This document shows positions 8,812-18,765 of a DNA stretch of 64,000 bases, one piece after another. A model generated the notes under the pieces. The model made no database searches and was not told the origin of the DNA. It worked only from the letters and a program-made list of their open reading frames with translations. The first letter of the stretch is position 1. Every line of letters begins with the position of its first letter. Source of the stretch: Bradyrhizobium jicamae. Lineage in GTDB: Bacteria > Pseudomonadota > Alphaproteobacteria > Rhizobiales > Xanthobacteraceae. Both the position numbers and the translations under genes were made by a program. Location of the stretch: the NCBI RefSeq assembly GCF_018130695.1, contig NZ_JAFCJX010000006.1, positions 124,001-188,000 of the forward strand. The letters run 5' to 3'.

Positions 8812-10272
8812 ATGTTCAGACCTTTCGCCCTTTGCTTCCTGCTATTCGCTGCCGCAGCCCCTGCTCTCGCCGGCCTCGCGCCGAGTGGTCCCGGCCGCGT
8901 TCATCTCGAGGAGGTGAACAAGGATCGGAAGGAGCCCGCGCGGTTCGGCGGCTCCGTGCATTGGAGCAACGACACCATCAAGCGCGCCGACGGCTCGCCG
9001 GAGATGGTGGCGCGCGCGGATGTGGCGATTCCCGAGCGGCGGATGAAGGTCAGCCTGGTCTTCCAGAACGACACGGGTAGCGGCCTGCTCGGCCAGACCG
9101 TCCAGGTCTCGTTCTTTGTCCCCGCAGATTTCGCCGGTGGCAAAGGTGTACGCGAGATTCAAGAGCTTCGCATGCGCCAGACCGAGACCTCAATCGGAAT
9201 TCCCTTCGGCCGCGCCGTGCAGAAGATCAGCGACGGCGTTTTCCTGATCGGCGTCGCGCGGGACGTGCTCACCGAAGCAACGTCGTTCAACCGCAAGGAC
9301 TGGGACTGGATCACGCTTCCGCTGATCTACGGCGACGATCAGCACGCCCAGCTCGTGGTCGAGAAAGGCCATGACGGCCAGCAGGCCATCACGGCGATGA
9401 ACGAGCAGAACGAGAAGCTGAAGCTGCAGCCGCAGGCCGCGCCGGCATCAGCCGCCACCGCTTCGACGCAATCTCCCAAGATCGAGAAGAAACCGCCGCC
9501 GGCGAAGGACCGAACCTTCGGCGTGGAGAGGATTGCCGAATTACTCAATCGTCCTGCCGGTGCGGCGGGTAAGACCTCTCCTGCACAGCAGCAAGGTAGC
9601 TCACCGATTCCGAAATACATTGTCGGCTACATGGTGCCGAAAGACCCGGCTGCCGCGGCGGCGACACGGCGCGCCTTTCTCGAAAGTGTGGATCGCGTTA
9701 GGGACTCGCTCTCCAAATGCTGGCGGCCAGACAAGGACTTCAAAGGGACGCTTCGCTATCGCGTTGCGATCGACAAGGACGGCAAGGTGACCAAGGTCAT
9801 CCCGTTCGCCGACAACAAGAGCGACCCGGGCATGCAACGCGCGGCCAACGCAGCAATCGAGGCCTGTCAGCCGTATGTGATGCCTATCTCCTACAAGAAT
9901 TGGGATTCCCTCGAAGTCGAGCTGTCGCAGCGGGTCGACGTTGCCTCAGCTGCGATCGTGCCATCCGAAAATGATGCGAAGGAGCTCAAGGTTCTGACGG
10001 TGAACACCAACGGCCCGCTCAGTCCGAGCCATCAGGAAATTCTGGACCTGGCGACGAAGATCAAGGCCTGCCTGAAGACGAACGGCAGCGGCATGAGCGG
10101 GCTGGAGCTGCACCTCAACCGCGATGGCTCCGTCGCGCCCGGCTCGCGGATCGTTTCGAGTCCCACACCCGAAATCGGACAGAACCTTCTGCAGGCGACG
10201 TTCGACTGCCAACCCTATCCGCTTCAAACCGAAAAATATGAAGGCTGGAAGGTGATGTTCATCCAGTTCTGA
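8812..10272 (+). CDS. Secreted protein with TonB/TolA-C-terminal-like repeats
   Basis: Starting at MFRPFALCFLLFAAAAPALAG, a typical signal peptide, the protein has 486 residues. The N-terminal third is a globular domain of unknown family. A Pro/Ala/Lys-rich linker follows at about residues 205-260. The rest holds two domains resembling the C-terminal TolA/TonB fold: one begins SLSKCWRPDKDFKGTLRYRVAIDKDGKVT, the second includes IKACLKTNG, LELHLNRDGSVAPG and FDCQPY. Each has a pair of cysteines, as in TolA C-terminal domains. An upstream in-frame extension from 8689 lacks a signal peptide and was rejected. Periplasmic location is likely; role unknown. Confidence 0.75.
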   Translation: MFRPFALCFLLFAAAAPALAGLAPSGPGRVHLEEVNKDRKEPARFGGSVHWSNDTIKRADGSPEMVARADVAIPERRMKVSLVFQNDTGSGLLGQTVQVSFFVPADFAGGKGVREIQELRMRQTETSIGIPFGRAVQKISDGVFLIGVARDVLTEATSFNRKDWDWITLPLIYGDDQHAQLVVEKGHDGQQAITAMNEQNEKLKLQPQAAPASAATASTQSPKIEKKPPPAKDRTFGVERIAELLNRPAGAAGKTSPAQQQGSSPIPKYIVGYMVPKDPAAAAATRRAFLESVDRVRDSLSKCWRPDKDFKGTLRYRVAIDKDGKVTKVIPFADNKSDPGMQRAANAAIEACQPYVMPISYKNWDSLEVELSQRVDVASAAIVPSENDAKELKVLTVNTNGPLSPSHQEILDLATKIKACLKTNGSGMSGLELHLNRDGSVAPGSRIVSSPTPEIGQNLLQATFDCQPYPLQTEKYEGWKVMFIQF

Positions 10273-10314
10273 AGCGCGACGCGAGCCGTTGTCGCAACTT
10301 TTAAGACCTTCCCC

Positions 10315-11130
10315 CTACACCGCCCCTTCGTCAGGAATGTTCAACACGGTGCCGCACGCCTTGCAGTGCACCGCATCGATGTCGTGCCGAAGCAGGCCGC
10401 AGGACGGGCAGCTGAACCGCACCTTGCTCGGAGTGAACAACACCTTCGCCAGGTTCAGAAACAGCGTGACGCCGAAGATCATGATCACCACCGTGATCAT
10501 GCGTCCGGGAGTTCCCGGCAAGGTGATGTCGCCAAAGCCGGTGGTCGTGAGCGCGGTGATCGTGAAATAGAGCGCATCCGCATAGTTCTTGATGCCGGGA
10601 TTCACGCCGCGCTGGGTCTCGTAGACCACGCCCGTCATCACGAAGATGAAGACCGACAGGTTGGTGACGGCGATCAGCAATTCCTCGTTGCGGCGGAAGA
10701 AGGCGCTGTCCTCACGAAGGAATTGCACCACCCGAAACGTGCGCAACAGCCGGAAGGTGCGGAGCACGCGCAGGAAGCCGGCAAATTCGCTCGCTGCCGC
10801 CGCCAGCAGCGAGATGATCGCGGCCATATCCGTCCAGGTCGTCATACGCAGCAGTTCGCGGCCGACGCGGCGGCTTGCCGCCAGGCGCAGGATCAACTCG
10901 AGCAGAAAGATGATGCCAAAACTGACGTCGAGAACCCGCACCAGATCGTTGCGCGGCAGGAAGGACGTCGTGACGATGAACAGCAGCGAGGTCAGGTCGA
11001 AGACCAGGAGCGCGTACAGAAAGCGACGCGAATTCGCGCTGCGCCCGCCGTAGAGATGACGGAGTGCAAGTCGAAATCGGGAGAGCAGCGTTGGCGGGAT
11101 GCCCTCGGCCTGCACTCCCAGAGTTGACAC
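10315..11130 (-). CDS. Kv-type voltage-gated potassium channel with C-terminal zinc ribbon
   Basis: A 271-residue inner-membrane protein with six predicted membrane helices. The voltage sensor S4 has arginines at every third position (Arg121, 124, 127, 130, 133). The pore loop carries the selectivity filter TTGFGD at residues 196-201, followed by S6. The cytoplasmic tail ends in a zinc-ribbon-like motif with Cys241, Cys244, Cys256 and Cys259, which is unusual for a bacterial channel and could sense redox state or metal. The GTG start at 11130 follows GGGGAGG. A perfect FixK/FNR box lies 106-119 bases upstream, suggesting oxygen-dependent control. Confidence 0.88.
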   Translation of the reverse strand: MSTLGVQAEGIPPTLLSRFRLALRHLYGGRSANSRRFLYALLVFDLTSLLFIVTTSFLPRNDLVRVLDVSFGIIFLLELILRLAASRRVGRELLRMTTWTDMAAIISLLAAAASEFAGFLRVLRTFRLLRTFRVVQFLREDSAFFRRNEELLIAVTNLSVFIFVMTGVVYETQRGVNPGIKNYADALYFTITALTTTGFGDITLPGTPGRMITVVIMIFGVTLFLNLAKVLFTPSKVRFSCPSCGLLRHDIDAVHCKACGTVLNIPDEGAV

Positions 11131-11235
11131 GGGGGTCGCCTCCCCAGGCTCTCAAAGGTTATCCCGATCGATCAGGCCGGCGTGGCAGTGATCCGGGCTG
11201 CCCTTCCTGTAGGCTCCAGGAATGGGCGTTCTGGT

Positions 11236-11249
11236 TTGATGTAGATCAA
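11236..11249. promoter_or_regulatory. Perfect FixK/FNR-type box
   Basis: TTGATGTAGATCAA matches the palindrome TTGAT-N4-ATCAA exactly. In Bradyrhizobium such boxes are bound by FixK2 under low oxygen. On the minus strand, activation about 40 bases downstream would give a leader of roughly 70 bases before the ion-channel start at 11130. On the plus strand only repeat DNA follows. Confidence 0.7.
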
Positions 11250-11280
11250 GGCCGCATGCGCACGGCATTCAACGCCGCGT

Positions 11281-11812
11281 GCGGACAAAATTCCTTGCCC
11301 GACGGGCAAATCAATTTTGCTTCATGGTTCCTCGGCAAAGTCCATCCCAGACGTGAAAAATATTCCTCTTTACGCGAACTTCCGATTATGCTAATAATTG
11401 CTCATCCTACCCACTGAGGGGCGTTGCGCAATGTCACGAACGCGGGCTGGGATGCGGTGGACGCCGAGCGTGCGATGGACATGCGCGCGCAAGGTGTACG
11501 GCGAAGTCGTGTGGGCCTGCCGCCCCGATGTTGGTGGTAAGCCCGTGAGAGGCCCAAAGCCGATCGCGGACGATGGTGGCACAAAAGCAGAGTCTCACCA
11601 GGGCGAGCACGTATAAGCCGTAAAGCCATCGCGCAGGGAAGGCCGGCGTGCCTCCGCTGCATTTGTATGCCCGTGTGCGCCACTTTCTCCCCATTGCGCA
11701 CGGGACCGCGGGTGCAGCGTGCACCCGGTCTTCCCTGCGCCCTCTATCTCAAGAGAGGGCAAAACGAAGAGTAAAACTCGGACAAAACATGTCGCGAGAA
11801 TGCGAACCTATA
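11281..11812. repeat. Large dispersed intergenic element
   Basis: It opens with an inverted repeat TTGCCCG-A-CGGGCAA at 11295-11309, contains GAGGGGCGTTGCGCAATGTCACG near 11417 and the segment CGTATAAGCCGTAAAGCC near 11610, and ends near a CTTCCCTGCGCCCTCT tract and TGTCGCGAGAATGCGAA. I recall similar sequences at many sites in Bradyrhizobium and Rhodopseudomonas genomes. Exact ends and copy number need a genome search. Confidence 0.6.
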
Positions 11813-11825
11813 TCCTCATATTCAC

Positions 11826-11930
11826 TGTCGTCGCCCGCGAATGTGGGCGATCCAGTACGCCGCGGCCTCTCAGCTCACGCGTTAACGTCCCTGGAATACT
11901 GGATCACCCGCATGCGCGGGTGATGACACC
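11826..11930. repeat. Imperfect palindromic repeat
   Basis: GTCGTCGCCCGCG...CGATCCAGTA on the left pairs with TACTGGATCACCCG...CGGGTGATGAC on the right, forming an imperfect hairpin over about 100 bases. Similar elements are frequent in rhizobial intergenic DNA, from memory. Confidence 0.6.
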
Positions 11931-11970
11931 GAGTGGCTGTTTGATATTTGAATTTCGAACCAACCTCGCC

Positions 11971-12098
11971 GTCGTCCTGGCGAACGCCAGGACCCATTAC
12001 CCCAAATGCAAGTTATTGCACGACGCTGTGGCCACGATTCCGTTCACAACCAAATTCGGTGGTTATGGGTCCTGACTTTCGTCAGGACGACGATGGGG
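11971..12098. repeat. Palindromic repeat with GTCCTGGCG/GTCAGGACGAC ends
   Basis: CGTCGTCCTGGCG...CCAGGACCCAT at the left is mirrored by ATGGGTCCTGAC...GTCAGGACGACG at the right. The middle is AT-richer. It is a likely multicopy element with no coding potential. Confidence 0.6.
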
Positions 12099-12110
12099 TA
12101 GCACGCTGCC

Positions 12111-12227
12111 GTAGGGTGGGCAAAGCGACTTGTCCGCCGAAGCCTTGGCGAAGGCGGAAGCGTGCCCACCATCACGAGCACGCCGGAAATGGTGGGCACG
12201 GCGCAAGAGCGCCTTCGCCCACCCTAC
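12111..12227. repeat. GTAGGGTGGGC palindromic repeat
   Basis: It starts GTAGGGTGGGCAAAGCG and ends CGCCCACCCTAC, with further internal complementarity around GTGCCCACC and GGTGGGCAC. Such GTAGGGTGGG elements are widespread in several proteobacterial genera. Confidence 0.7.
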
Positions 12228-12251
12228 AAGACTTTCGCAATGATGGAGAGC

Positions 12252-12473
12252 CTACAGCCCCGTATACCCGGCCTTCACATGATCCGTCGTGCCGTCGAGC
12301 TGCCGCAGATACGTCAGGCCGCACACCGTCAACCGATGCATATCCTTCTCGCCGGCCTCATGCAGGGTCCGCACATACTCGGTCACCTTCGCGCGCGCCT
12401 CTTCGCTGGCGGCGGTCGTGCGATTGAGCAGCAGATCATAGGTCTGCATGATGCGATCGATCGCGGCTTCCAT
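12252..12473 (-). CDS. Small conserved-looking hypothetical protein
   Basis: From the ATG at 12473, which follows CGGAG at good distance, the product has 73 residues (MEAAIDRIMQTYDLLLNRTT...). An alternative GTG at 12497 adds eight residues but lacks a good ribosome site. The sequence is predicted helical and amphipathic (EEARAKVTEYVRTLHEAGEKDMHRLTVCGLTYLRQLD), with no membrane segment. It follows another small gene on the same strand with a 36-base gap, so the two may form an operon. Function unknown. Confidence 0.65.
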   Translation of the reverse strand: MEAAIDRIMQTYDLLLNRTTAASEEARAKVTEYVRTLHEAGEKDMHRLTVCGLTYLRQLDGTTDHVKAGYTGL

Positions 12474-12509
12474 TGACGTCTCCGGGGTTTCATTCACGCG
12501 AGGGATTTC

Positions 12510-12740
12510 TCAGGCAAGGACGAGGGTCTCGGCCTCGAACCTGGCAATCGCCTTGTTGGCAAGCCGAATCTTGTTGTTTTCGCCGTGCTGGAACAGCTTC
12601 ACGATGATGCCGAGCAGGCGCTCGTTGGTCATGAAGCTGTCGGGAAGCGCGCCGGATTTGCGCAGGAAATTGGCAGCGATGGCATAGGCCTCGCCGACCA
12701 CTTCGAGATCCCTCACTCGCAAATCACGCTCGACCAGCAT
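12510..12740 (-). CDS. Small conserved-looking hypothetical protein
   Basis: The start MLVERDLRVRDLEVVGEAYAIAANFLRKSG at 12740 is preceded by AAGGAGAAGG, a strong ribosome site; the open frame continues upstream to 12851 without one. The product has 76 residues, is mainly helical, and has no signal or membrane segment. It lies between the ldtR-like gene and the other small gene, all on the minus strand. I do not recognise the family. Confidence 0.65.
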   Translation of the reverse strand: MLVERDLRVRDLEVVGEAYAIAANFLRKSGALPDSFMTNERLLGIIVKLFQHGENNKIRLANKAIARFEAETLVLA

Positions 12741-12936
12741 GTGTCTGCCTTCTCCTTTGGCTGACGGGTTAAGCGCTACAGAGGCCGTTTGGTTCCCGCG
12801 CGCGAAACTTTTTTCGCACCTGCAAAACGACAAAACGCACCGGCCGGGCACGGCCGATGCGCTTGTTGGAGGTGGCTGCCGGTCTTCTTCCGTGGCCGGC
12901 TTGGCCTGAAGGCAAGGAGGCGAGAAGAGGATGGGC

Positions 12937-13452
12937 TCAGAGGCGATACAGGATCTGGTCGGTCCAGAACCGCTCGAGGCGGTGCAGCGACTTGTTGAGG
13001 CTGGCGAACTCCTCGTTCGAGATGCCGCCGACCTGCTCGACCGTCTTGACGTGCTTCTGATAGAGCGCGTCGACGATCTTGCGGACTTCCTGGCCCTGCG
13101 CGGTCAAGCGGATGCGGACCGAGCGGCGATCGACGCGCGAGCGCTGATGATCGAGGAAGCCGAGCTCGACGAGCTTCTTCAGATTGTAGGAGACGTTGGA
13201 GCCGAGATAGTAGCCGCGGGTGCGCAGCTCGCCAGCGGTCAATTCCTTGTCGCCGATGTTGTAGAGCAGCAGCGCCTGCACGGAGTTGATATCGGCGCGG
13301 CCACGACGATCGAACTCGTCCTTGATCACGTCGAGGAGCCGGCGATGCAGCCGCTCCACCAAAGTCAGGGCTTCGAGATAGAGCGGCTGCACCGGAGCTT
13401 CGCCGGCAGAGCGGTCAGCGGTCTGCACCGCCGTGTTCGCGGCTTTCATCAT
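12937..13452 (-). CDS. MarR-like winged-helix regulator, LdtR type
   Basis: A 171-residue winged-helix protein. The region YLEALTLVERLHRRLLDVIKDEFDRRGRADINSVQALLLYNIG is followed by the recognition part LRTRGYYLGSNVSYNLKKLVELGFLDHQRSRVDRRSVRIRLT. This closely resembles the LdtR group described in Liberibacter, where it controls an L,D-transpeptidase gene and stress tolerance. Two adjacent ATG codons (13452 and 13449) can serve as start. An inverted repeat GTCGA-N6-TCGAC lies 24-39 bases upstream and could be an autoregulatory site. The family is well supported; the target genes in this organism are not known. Confidence 0.85.
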   Translation of the reverse strand: MMKAANTAVQTADRSAGEAPVQPLYLEALTLVERLHRRLLDVIKDEFDRRGRADINSVQALLLYNIGDKELTAGELRTRGYYLGSNVSYNLKKLVELGFLDHQRSRVDRRSVRIRLTAQGQEVRKIVDALYQKHVKTVEQVGGISNEEFASLNKSLHRLERFWTDQILYRL

Positions 13453-14081
13453 GACATTCCCCTGTTGTCGTTTTTGTCGACTTATTTCGACGAAACTTGT
13501 GTCCCGCCTGATAGCTTCAACTTAAGGGGGCCGTTTGAAGATCAGCTTAAATAAGAGAATAAAGAGATCATGAATTTAAGACAGTGAATCGCGGATTAAG
13601 CCCATGGATCAAGGGCTTTTCGCAACTTTTCATTGACGGTGAGAGCCCGCTGTTCACGCTTCGTCTGCGCCTTCCGGAGGCGACCTGTCGCATTCCAAAA
13701 CAGCTTCGTTTGAATTCGAAACGCGTACGTAATACGTCTGAGGGAACCCTTTACGGTGACCAAAGGGTTATCAGAAAATTTTTGAAGAATTTTATCGGCG
13801 AGACGTGCGGAGTGTGCACGCGGCGCCGCTCAGGCACCCTGCTCCGCGAAACTGGTCCCGCCGCCGGCCAGCGCAAAGCCGACTAGCGAATGTGCCGAGA
13901 ACCAGTAATCGGCCCCGACGGCGGCACCCAAAGAATGCGTACGCTCGATGGGGGACCATGGCGCAGCGAACTTTGTGGCGCTGGATTAACAGACGGGAAA
14001 ATCCTGTCTTCTCAGTCTGCGCAATGAAATGAGTTTGTCGGGGATATCAGATTGCAGTTTGTAACAGCGTTACCGCACGCA
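13453..14081. other. 629-base intergenic region upstream of the LdtR-like gene
   Basis: This region separates the LdtR-like gene from the 3' end of the DUF6163 gene. It contains an inverted repeat at 13476-13491 and AT-rich tracts around 13540-13800. Short ORFs (for example 13584-13886) have no good ribosome site or recognisable content, and I did not call them. Confidence 0.5.
13476..13491 (-). promoter_or_regulatory. Possible operator upstream of the LdtR-like gene
   Basis: GTCGA and TCGAC are separated by six bases, just upstream of the start codon. The position suits autorepression by a MarR-family dimer, but no binding data are implied. Confidence 0.3.
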
Positions 14082-14543
14082 CTACGGCGGCCGTTCGCGC
14101 GCCGCCATCCAGGCGAGTGCCAGATACGCCGCCAGCATCACGGCCTCGAAGCCGACCACCGTGAGGCTGCCGCCATAGATGCCCGGAAACATCAGCTCGA
14201 TGACCGCCATCGACACCACGGTAGTCAGCCACACCACCGCGCCCCAGGGCGTGGCGAGCCAGAGCCCGACCGCGGCGACGAGCTCGATCACGGCGAAATA
14301 GATCGTGGCCGACTGCCAGGCCATCGACTGGTTCTCGAACGCCTCCTCCTCGCCGCCGACGAAGCCGGTGACCTGGGCCCAGTGATAGAGACCCTTGGCG
14401 ATCGAGACGAAGGCCATGATCCGCAGGAACAGGACGAGGCGCCGCGTCCACGCATTCTCGTCCGGCTCGATCCGGTCGGACGAGATGCCGCCGATCGAGA
14501 TGGCGCCGTCGCGGGCCTGGTCGCGCGCGGAGGTGTCAGACAT
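14082..14543 (-). CDS. DUF6163-type four-helix membrane protein
   Basis: A 153-residue protein with a hydrophilic N-terminus (about 33 residues) and four hydrophobic segments, including LVLFLRIMAFVSIAKGLYHWAQVTGF, TIYFAVIELVAAVGLWLATPWG, WLTTVVSMAVIELMFPG and FEAVMLAAYLALAWM. The layout matches a small alphaproteobacterial membrane family annotated DUF6163. No function is known. It is divergent from hemB, as I recall for related genomes. Confidence 0.8.
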   Translation of the reverse strand: MSDTSARDQARDGAISIGGISSDRIEPDENAWTRRLVLFLRIMAFVSIAKGLYHWAQVTGFVGGEEEAFENQSMAWQSATIYFAVIELVAAVGLWLATPWGAVVWLTTVVSMAVIELMFPGIYGGSLTVVGFEAVMLAAYLALAWMAARERPP

Positions 14544-14669
14544 GCGAATCGCGGCGGTCGGGCATGGAAACCATGGTCATGGCGGGCAGTCTTGGCCCGC
14601 CGGGGGCCCAAAATCAATTGCCGAAGTGGCAAATCAGGGGCGCGAGACGGCCCCCCTGTCAGGTGCTAG

Positions 14670-15782
<1,113 letters not shown>

Positions 15783-15897
15783 CGCGATCCAGCCGCCGAA
15801 TCGCCGGAATATTTCCGCTTGCTGATCCCTGCGCGGGCTTGGCAGCCGGCTTGCCGGCTCCCATGTCCTGCGCGGGACAGACAGCGGAGGGTTGAGC

Positions 15898-16446
15898 ATG
15901 TCTTACAGTGGTTCCGGCCAGTCCGGTGGCGCCTGGCGCAATGACGGCGGCGTTCCGCCGCATGCGTTCGATCCGATGACGCAGCCGGACCTGTTTCGCG
16001 GGGTGCTGACGCGGCGCGTGTTCGCGTTCCTGATCGACCTCGTCGTGCTCTCGGTACCGGTGATCCTGGCGGTGATCTTCATTTTCTTGTTCGGACTGGT
16101 CACCTTCTTTTGGGGGTGGGCGTTGTTCGGGCTGCTAACCCCTGCCTCGATCATCTGGGCCATCGTCTATTACGGCTCGTCGATTGGCGGACCGCATTCG
16201 GCGACTATTGGCATGCGGATGATGGATCTGGAGCTGCGCACCTGGTATGGCGCGCCCGGCTACTTCGTGCTCGGCGCCACCCATGCGGTGCTGTTCTGGG
16301 CCTCCTGCTCGTTCCTGACCCCGCTGGTGCTGCTGGTCGGCCTGTTCAGCGGCCGCCGCCGGTTGCTGCACGACATCATCCTGGGAACCGTAGTCATCAA
16401 CAGGTCGGTGCTATCAGAAGTCACGCCAGCGGCACGGGCCTATTAG
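15898..16446 (+). CDS. RDD family membrane protein
   Basis: From the ATG after GGAGGG at 15898 the protein has 182 residues. After a Gly/Ser-rich N-terminus it shows the RDD-type segment RRVFAFLIDLVVLSVPVILAV, then further membrane helices and IGMRMMDLELRT. The ending GRRRLLHDIILGTVVINR is characteristic of the family. RDD proteins are of unclear function; some act as ion antiporters. It follows hemB in the same direction with a 115-base gap. Confidence 0.85.
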   Translation: MSYSGSGQSGGAWRNDGGVPPHAFDPMTQPDLFRGVLTRRVFAFLIDLVVLSVPVILAVIFIFLFGLVTFFWGWALFGLLTPASIIWAIVYYGSSIGGPHSATIGMRMMDLELRTWYGAPGYFVLGATHAVLFWASCSFLTPLVLLVGLFSGRRRLLHDIILGTVVINRSVLSEVTPAARAY

Positions 16447-16574
16447 GGCCCCTCGAAACTGTGAGGTGGTCACAGCGTTTTAGGTTCGCCTAAACCAATT
16501 GACCGTTACATTATGGGGCGCGATGCTGAGCTGACTCTTATCGCCCCGGCTCCCTGGAGGCCCGACGACCCGAC

Positions 16575-17351
16575 GTGACCCAGCATTCGCGTGACACTCC
16601 CCAGTTTTACCTGACGGCGCCCTCGCCCTGCCCCTATCTGCCGGGTCGGCACGAGCGCAAGGTGTTCACGCATCTGGTCGGCGACAAGGCCGGCGATCTC
16701 AATGACTTGCTGACCCATGGCGGCTTCCGCCGCAGCCAGTCGATCGCCTACCGCCCGGCCTGCGACCAGTGCCGGGCCTGTGTCTCGGTCCGGGTGGTCG
16801 CCAACGAATTCCGCAGCTCGCGCAATTTCCGCAAGGTTCTCGCCCGCAACGCCGACCTGATCGGCGAGCAGCGCAGCGCGGTGCCGACGTCGGAGCAATA
16901 TTCGGTGTTCCGCGCCTATCTCGACCGCCGCCACCGCAACGGCGGCATGGCCGACATGACGGTGCTCGACTACGCCATGATGGTCGAGGACTCACATGTC
17001 GAGACCCGGATCATCGAGTACCGCAAGCGCAATGCCGACAGCGCCATTACCGGCCGCGGCGACGAACTGGTGGCGGTGGCGCTGACGGATGTGCTGAGCG
17101 ACGGGCTGTCGATGGTCTATTCGTTCTTCGACCCGGCGCAGGAAAGCCGGTCGCTCGGTACCTTCATGATCCTCGACCACATCGCCCGCGCCCGCCGGCA
17201 GGGCCTGCCTTACGTCTATCTCGGCTACTGGATCGAGGGCTCGAAGAAGATGGACTACAAGGGCCGCTTCCTGCCGCAGCAGCGGCTGGCGCCATCCGGC
17301 TGGCTCCGCATCGACGCCGCCGGCGACGATATCTCCGAGCCGCAGGACTGA
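16575..17351 (+). CDS. bpt: Aspartate/glutamate leucyltransferase (Bpt, arginyltransferase family)
   Basis: Transfers leucine from Leu-tRNA to N-terminal Asp or Glu of substrate proteins, feeding the N-degron pathway toward ClpAP. The 258-residue protein has the N-terminal Cys motif ([12 protein letters not shown]) and the ATE C-terminal signature with [23 protein letters not shown] and [20 protein letters not shown]. The start is a GTG (GTGACCCAGC); GGAGG lies 15 bases before it. Bacterial Bpt and eukaryote-like Ate are hard to separate by eye, but the length and N-terminal motif fit Bpt. Confidence 0.9.
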   Translation: MTQHSRDTPQFYLTAPSPCPYLPGRHERKVFTHLVGDKAGDLNDLLTHGGFRRSQSIAYRPACDQCRACVSVRVVANEFRSSRNFRKVLARNADLIGEQRSAVPTSEQYSVFRAYLDRRHRNGGMADMTVLDYAMMVEDSHVETRIIEYRKRNADSAITGRGDELVAVALTDVLSDGLSMVYSFFDPAQESRSLGTFMILDHIARARRQGLPYVYLGYWIEGSKKMDYKGRFLPQQRLAPSGWLRIDAAGDDISEPQD

Positions 17352-17359
17352 TCCACGGC

Positions 17360-18736
17360 TCAGCCGAAGATCGTGTCGTAGAGCAGCTTCAAATTCAGGA
17401 TCACGATCACGCCGGCGACGAGCCAGGCGACCGCCGCGACCGGCAGGGAGATCGCAAACGTCCCCATCTTGCGCTTGTCGGAGACGAAGCGCACCAGCGG
17501 GATCACCGCAAACGGCAGCTGCATCGACAGCACGACCTGGCTGAACACCAGGAGATCCGCCGTCCCCCGCTCGCCATAGAGCGCGGTGACGATGATCACC
17601 GGGACGATGGCGATGCCGCGGGTCAGCAGCCGCTGCGCCCAGTTCGGCAGGCGAAGGTCGAGAAAGCCCTGCATCACGATCTGGCCGGCGAGCGTGGCCG
17701 TCACCGTGGAGTTGAGGCCGGAGGCGAGCAGCGCGACGGCGAACAGCGTCGAGGCAATGCCGAGGCCGAGCAGCGGCGACAGCAGCTCGAAGGCCTGGCC
17801 GATCTCGGCGACGTCGGCGTGCCCACTCTTGTGGAAGGTCGCGGCCGCCACCACCAGGATCGCGGCGTTGATGAACAGCGCGAGCATCAGCGCGATGGTG
17901 GAGTCCGTCGTCGCCCATTTGATCGCGTCGCGACGGCCTTCCTCGGTACGCGGATAGGCGCGGGTCTGCACGATCGAGGAGTGCAGATAGAGGTTATGCG
18001 GCATCACGGTGGCGCCGATGATGCCGATCGCGATGTAGAGCATCTCCGAATTGGTGAAGATCTGGCTCGACGGCACGAAGCCGCCGAGGATCGCGGCGAC
18101 CGGGGGCGCAGCGGCTGCGATCTGCACCACGAAGCAGACCGCGATCACGATCAAGAGCGCGATCACGAAGGCCTCGAGGAAGCGGAAGCCGCGGTTCATC
18201 AGGAGCAGCAGCAGGAAGGCATCCAGCGCCGCCAGCAGCGCGCCGCCGATCAGGGGAATGCCGAACAGCAGCTTCAGCGCGATCGCGGTGCCGATCACCT
18301 CGGCGAGATCGCAGGCGATGATGGCCGCCTCGCAGGCCAGCCACAGCACGAAATTGACCGCCGGCGAATAGGTCGCGCGGCAGGCCTGCGCGAGGTCGCG
18401 GTCGGTGACGATCCCGAGCCGGGCAGCCAGCGCCTGCAGCAGGATCGCCATCAGGTTGGACAGCAGGATGACCGAGAGCAGCGTGTAGCCAAACTTGGAG
18501 CCGCCCGCGAGGTCGGTCGCCCAGTTGCCGGGGTCCATGTAGCCGACGGAGACCAGATAGCCCGGTCCGGCGAACGCCAGCAGCCGCCGCCACCACAGCC
18601 CGCCGACGGGCACCGCGACCGTGGAATTCACCTCAGGGAGGCTGAGCTTGTGACCGGCATCGAGCCGCCAGCCGGCGGCGCCCGGCAGGGCATTGGACAA
18701 CGAGACGGGCGGCATTTCAGGCGAGCGTGCATCCAT
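17360..18736 (-). CDS. mntH: Nramp-family Mn2+ transporter MntH
   Basis: Proton-coupled manganese importer of the inner membrane. The 458-residue protein has eleven or so helices and the two diagnostic motifs: [15 protein letters not shown] in TM1 and [15 protein letters not shown] in TM6, which form the metal site. The C-terminus of bpt converges with an 8-base gap. In Bradyrhizobium mntH is the major Mn transporter and is repressed by the Fur homologue Mur with manganese; a matching TTGCAA-rich element lies upstream at 18766-18788. Confidence 0.95.
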   Translation of the reverse strand: MDARSPEMPPVSLSNALPGAAGWRLDAGHKLSLPEVNSTVAVPVGGLWWRRLLAFAGPGYLVSVGYMDPGNWATDLAGGSKFGYTLLSVILLSNLMAILLQALAARLGIVTDRDLAQACRATYSPAVNFVLWLACEAAIIACDLAEVIGTAIALKLLFGIPLIGGALLAALDAFLLLLLMNRGFRFLEAFVIALLIVIAVCFVVQIAAAAPPVAAILGGFVPSSQIFTNSEMLYIAIGIIGATVMPHNLYLHSSIVQTRAYPRTEEGRRDAIKWATTDSTIALMLALFINAAILVVAAATFHKSGHADVAEIGQAFELLSPLLGLGIASTLFAVALLASGLNSTVTATLAGQIVMQGFLDLRLPNWAQRLLTRGIAIVPVIIVTALYGERGTADLLVFSQVVLSMQLPFAVIPLVRFVSDKRKMGTFAISLPVAAVAWLVAGVIVILNLKLLYDTIFG

Positions 18737-18765
18737 ACCATCAAGATGGCTGATCCTGCGCCTTA

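Larger units (their letters stand above)
11131..12251. other. Gene-free 1.1 kb region made of dispersed repeats
   Basis: No ORF here has a convincing start, ribosome site or recognisable protein. The left 150 bases hold the FixK box. The rest reads as at least four repeat elements laid end to end (11281-11812, 11826-11930, 11971-12098, 12111-12227). Several small ORFs inside, such as one at 11398-11616, are probably by-products of the repeats. Confidence 0.7.

Noticed and set aside
11398..11616. A 72-codon ORF in the repeat region
   Set aside because: It lies inside the dispersed element, with no ribosome site and no protein-like features; probably a by-product of the repeat.
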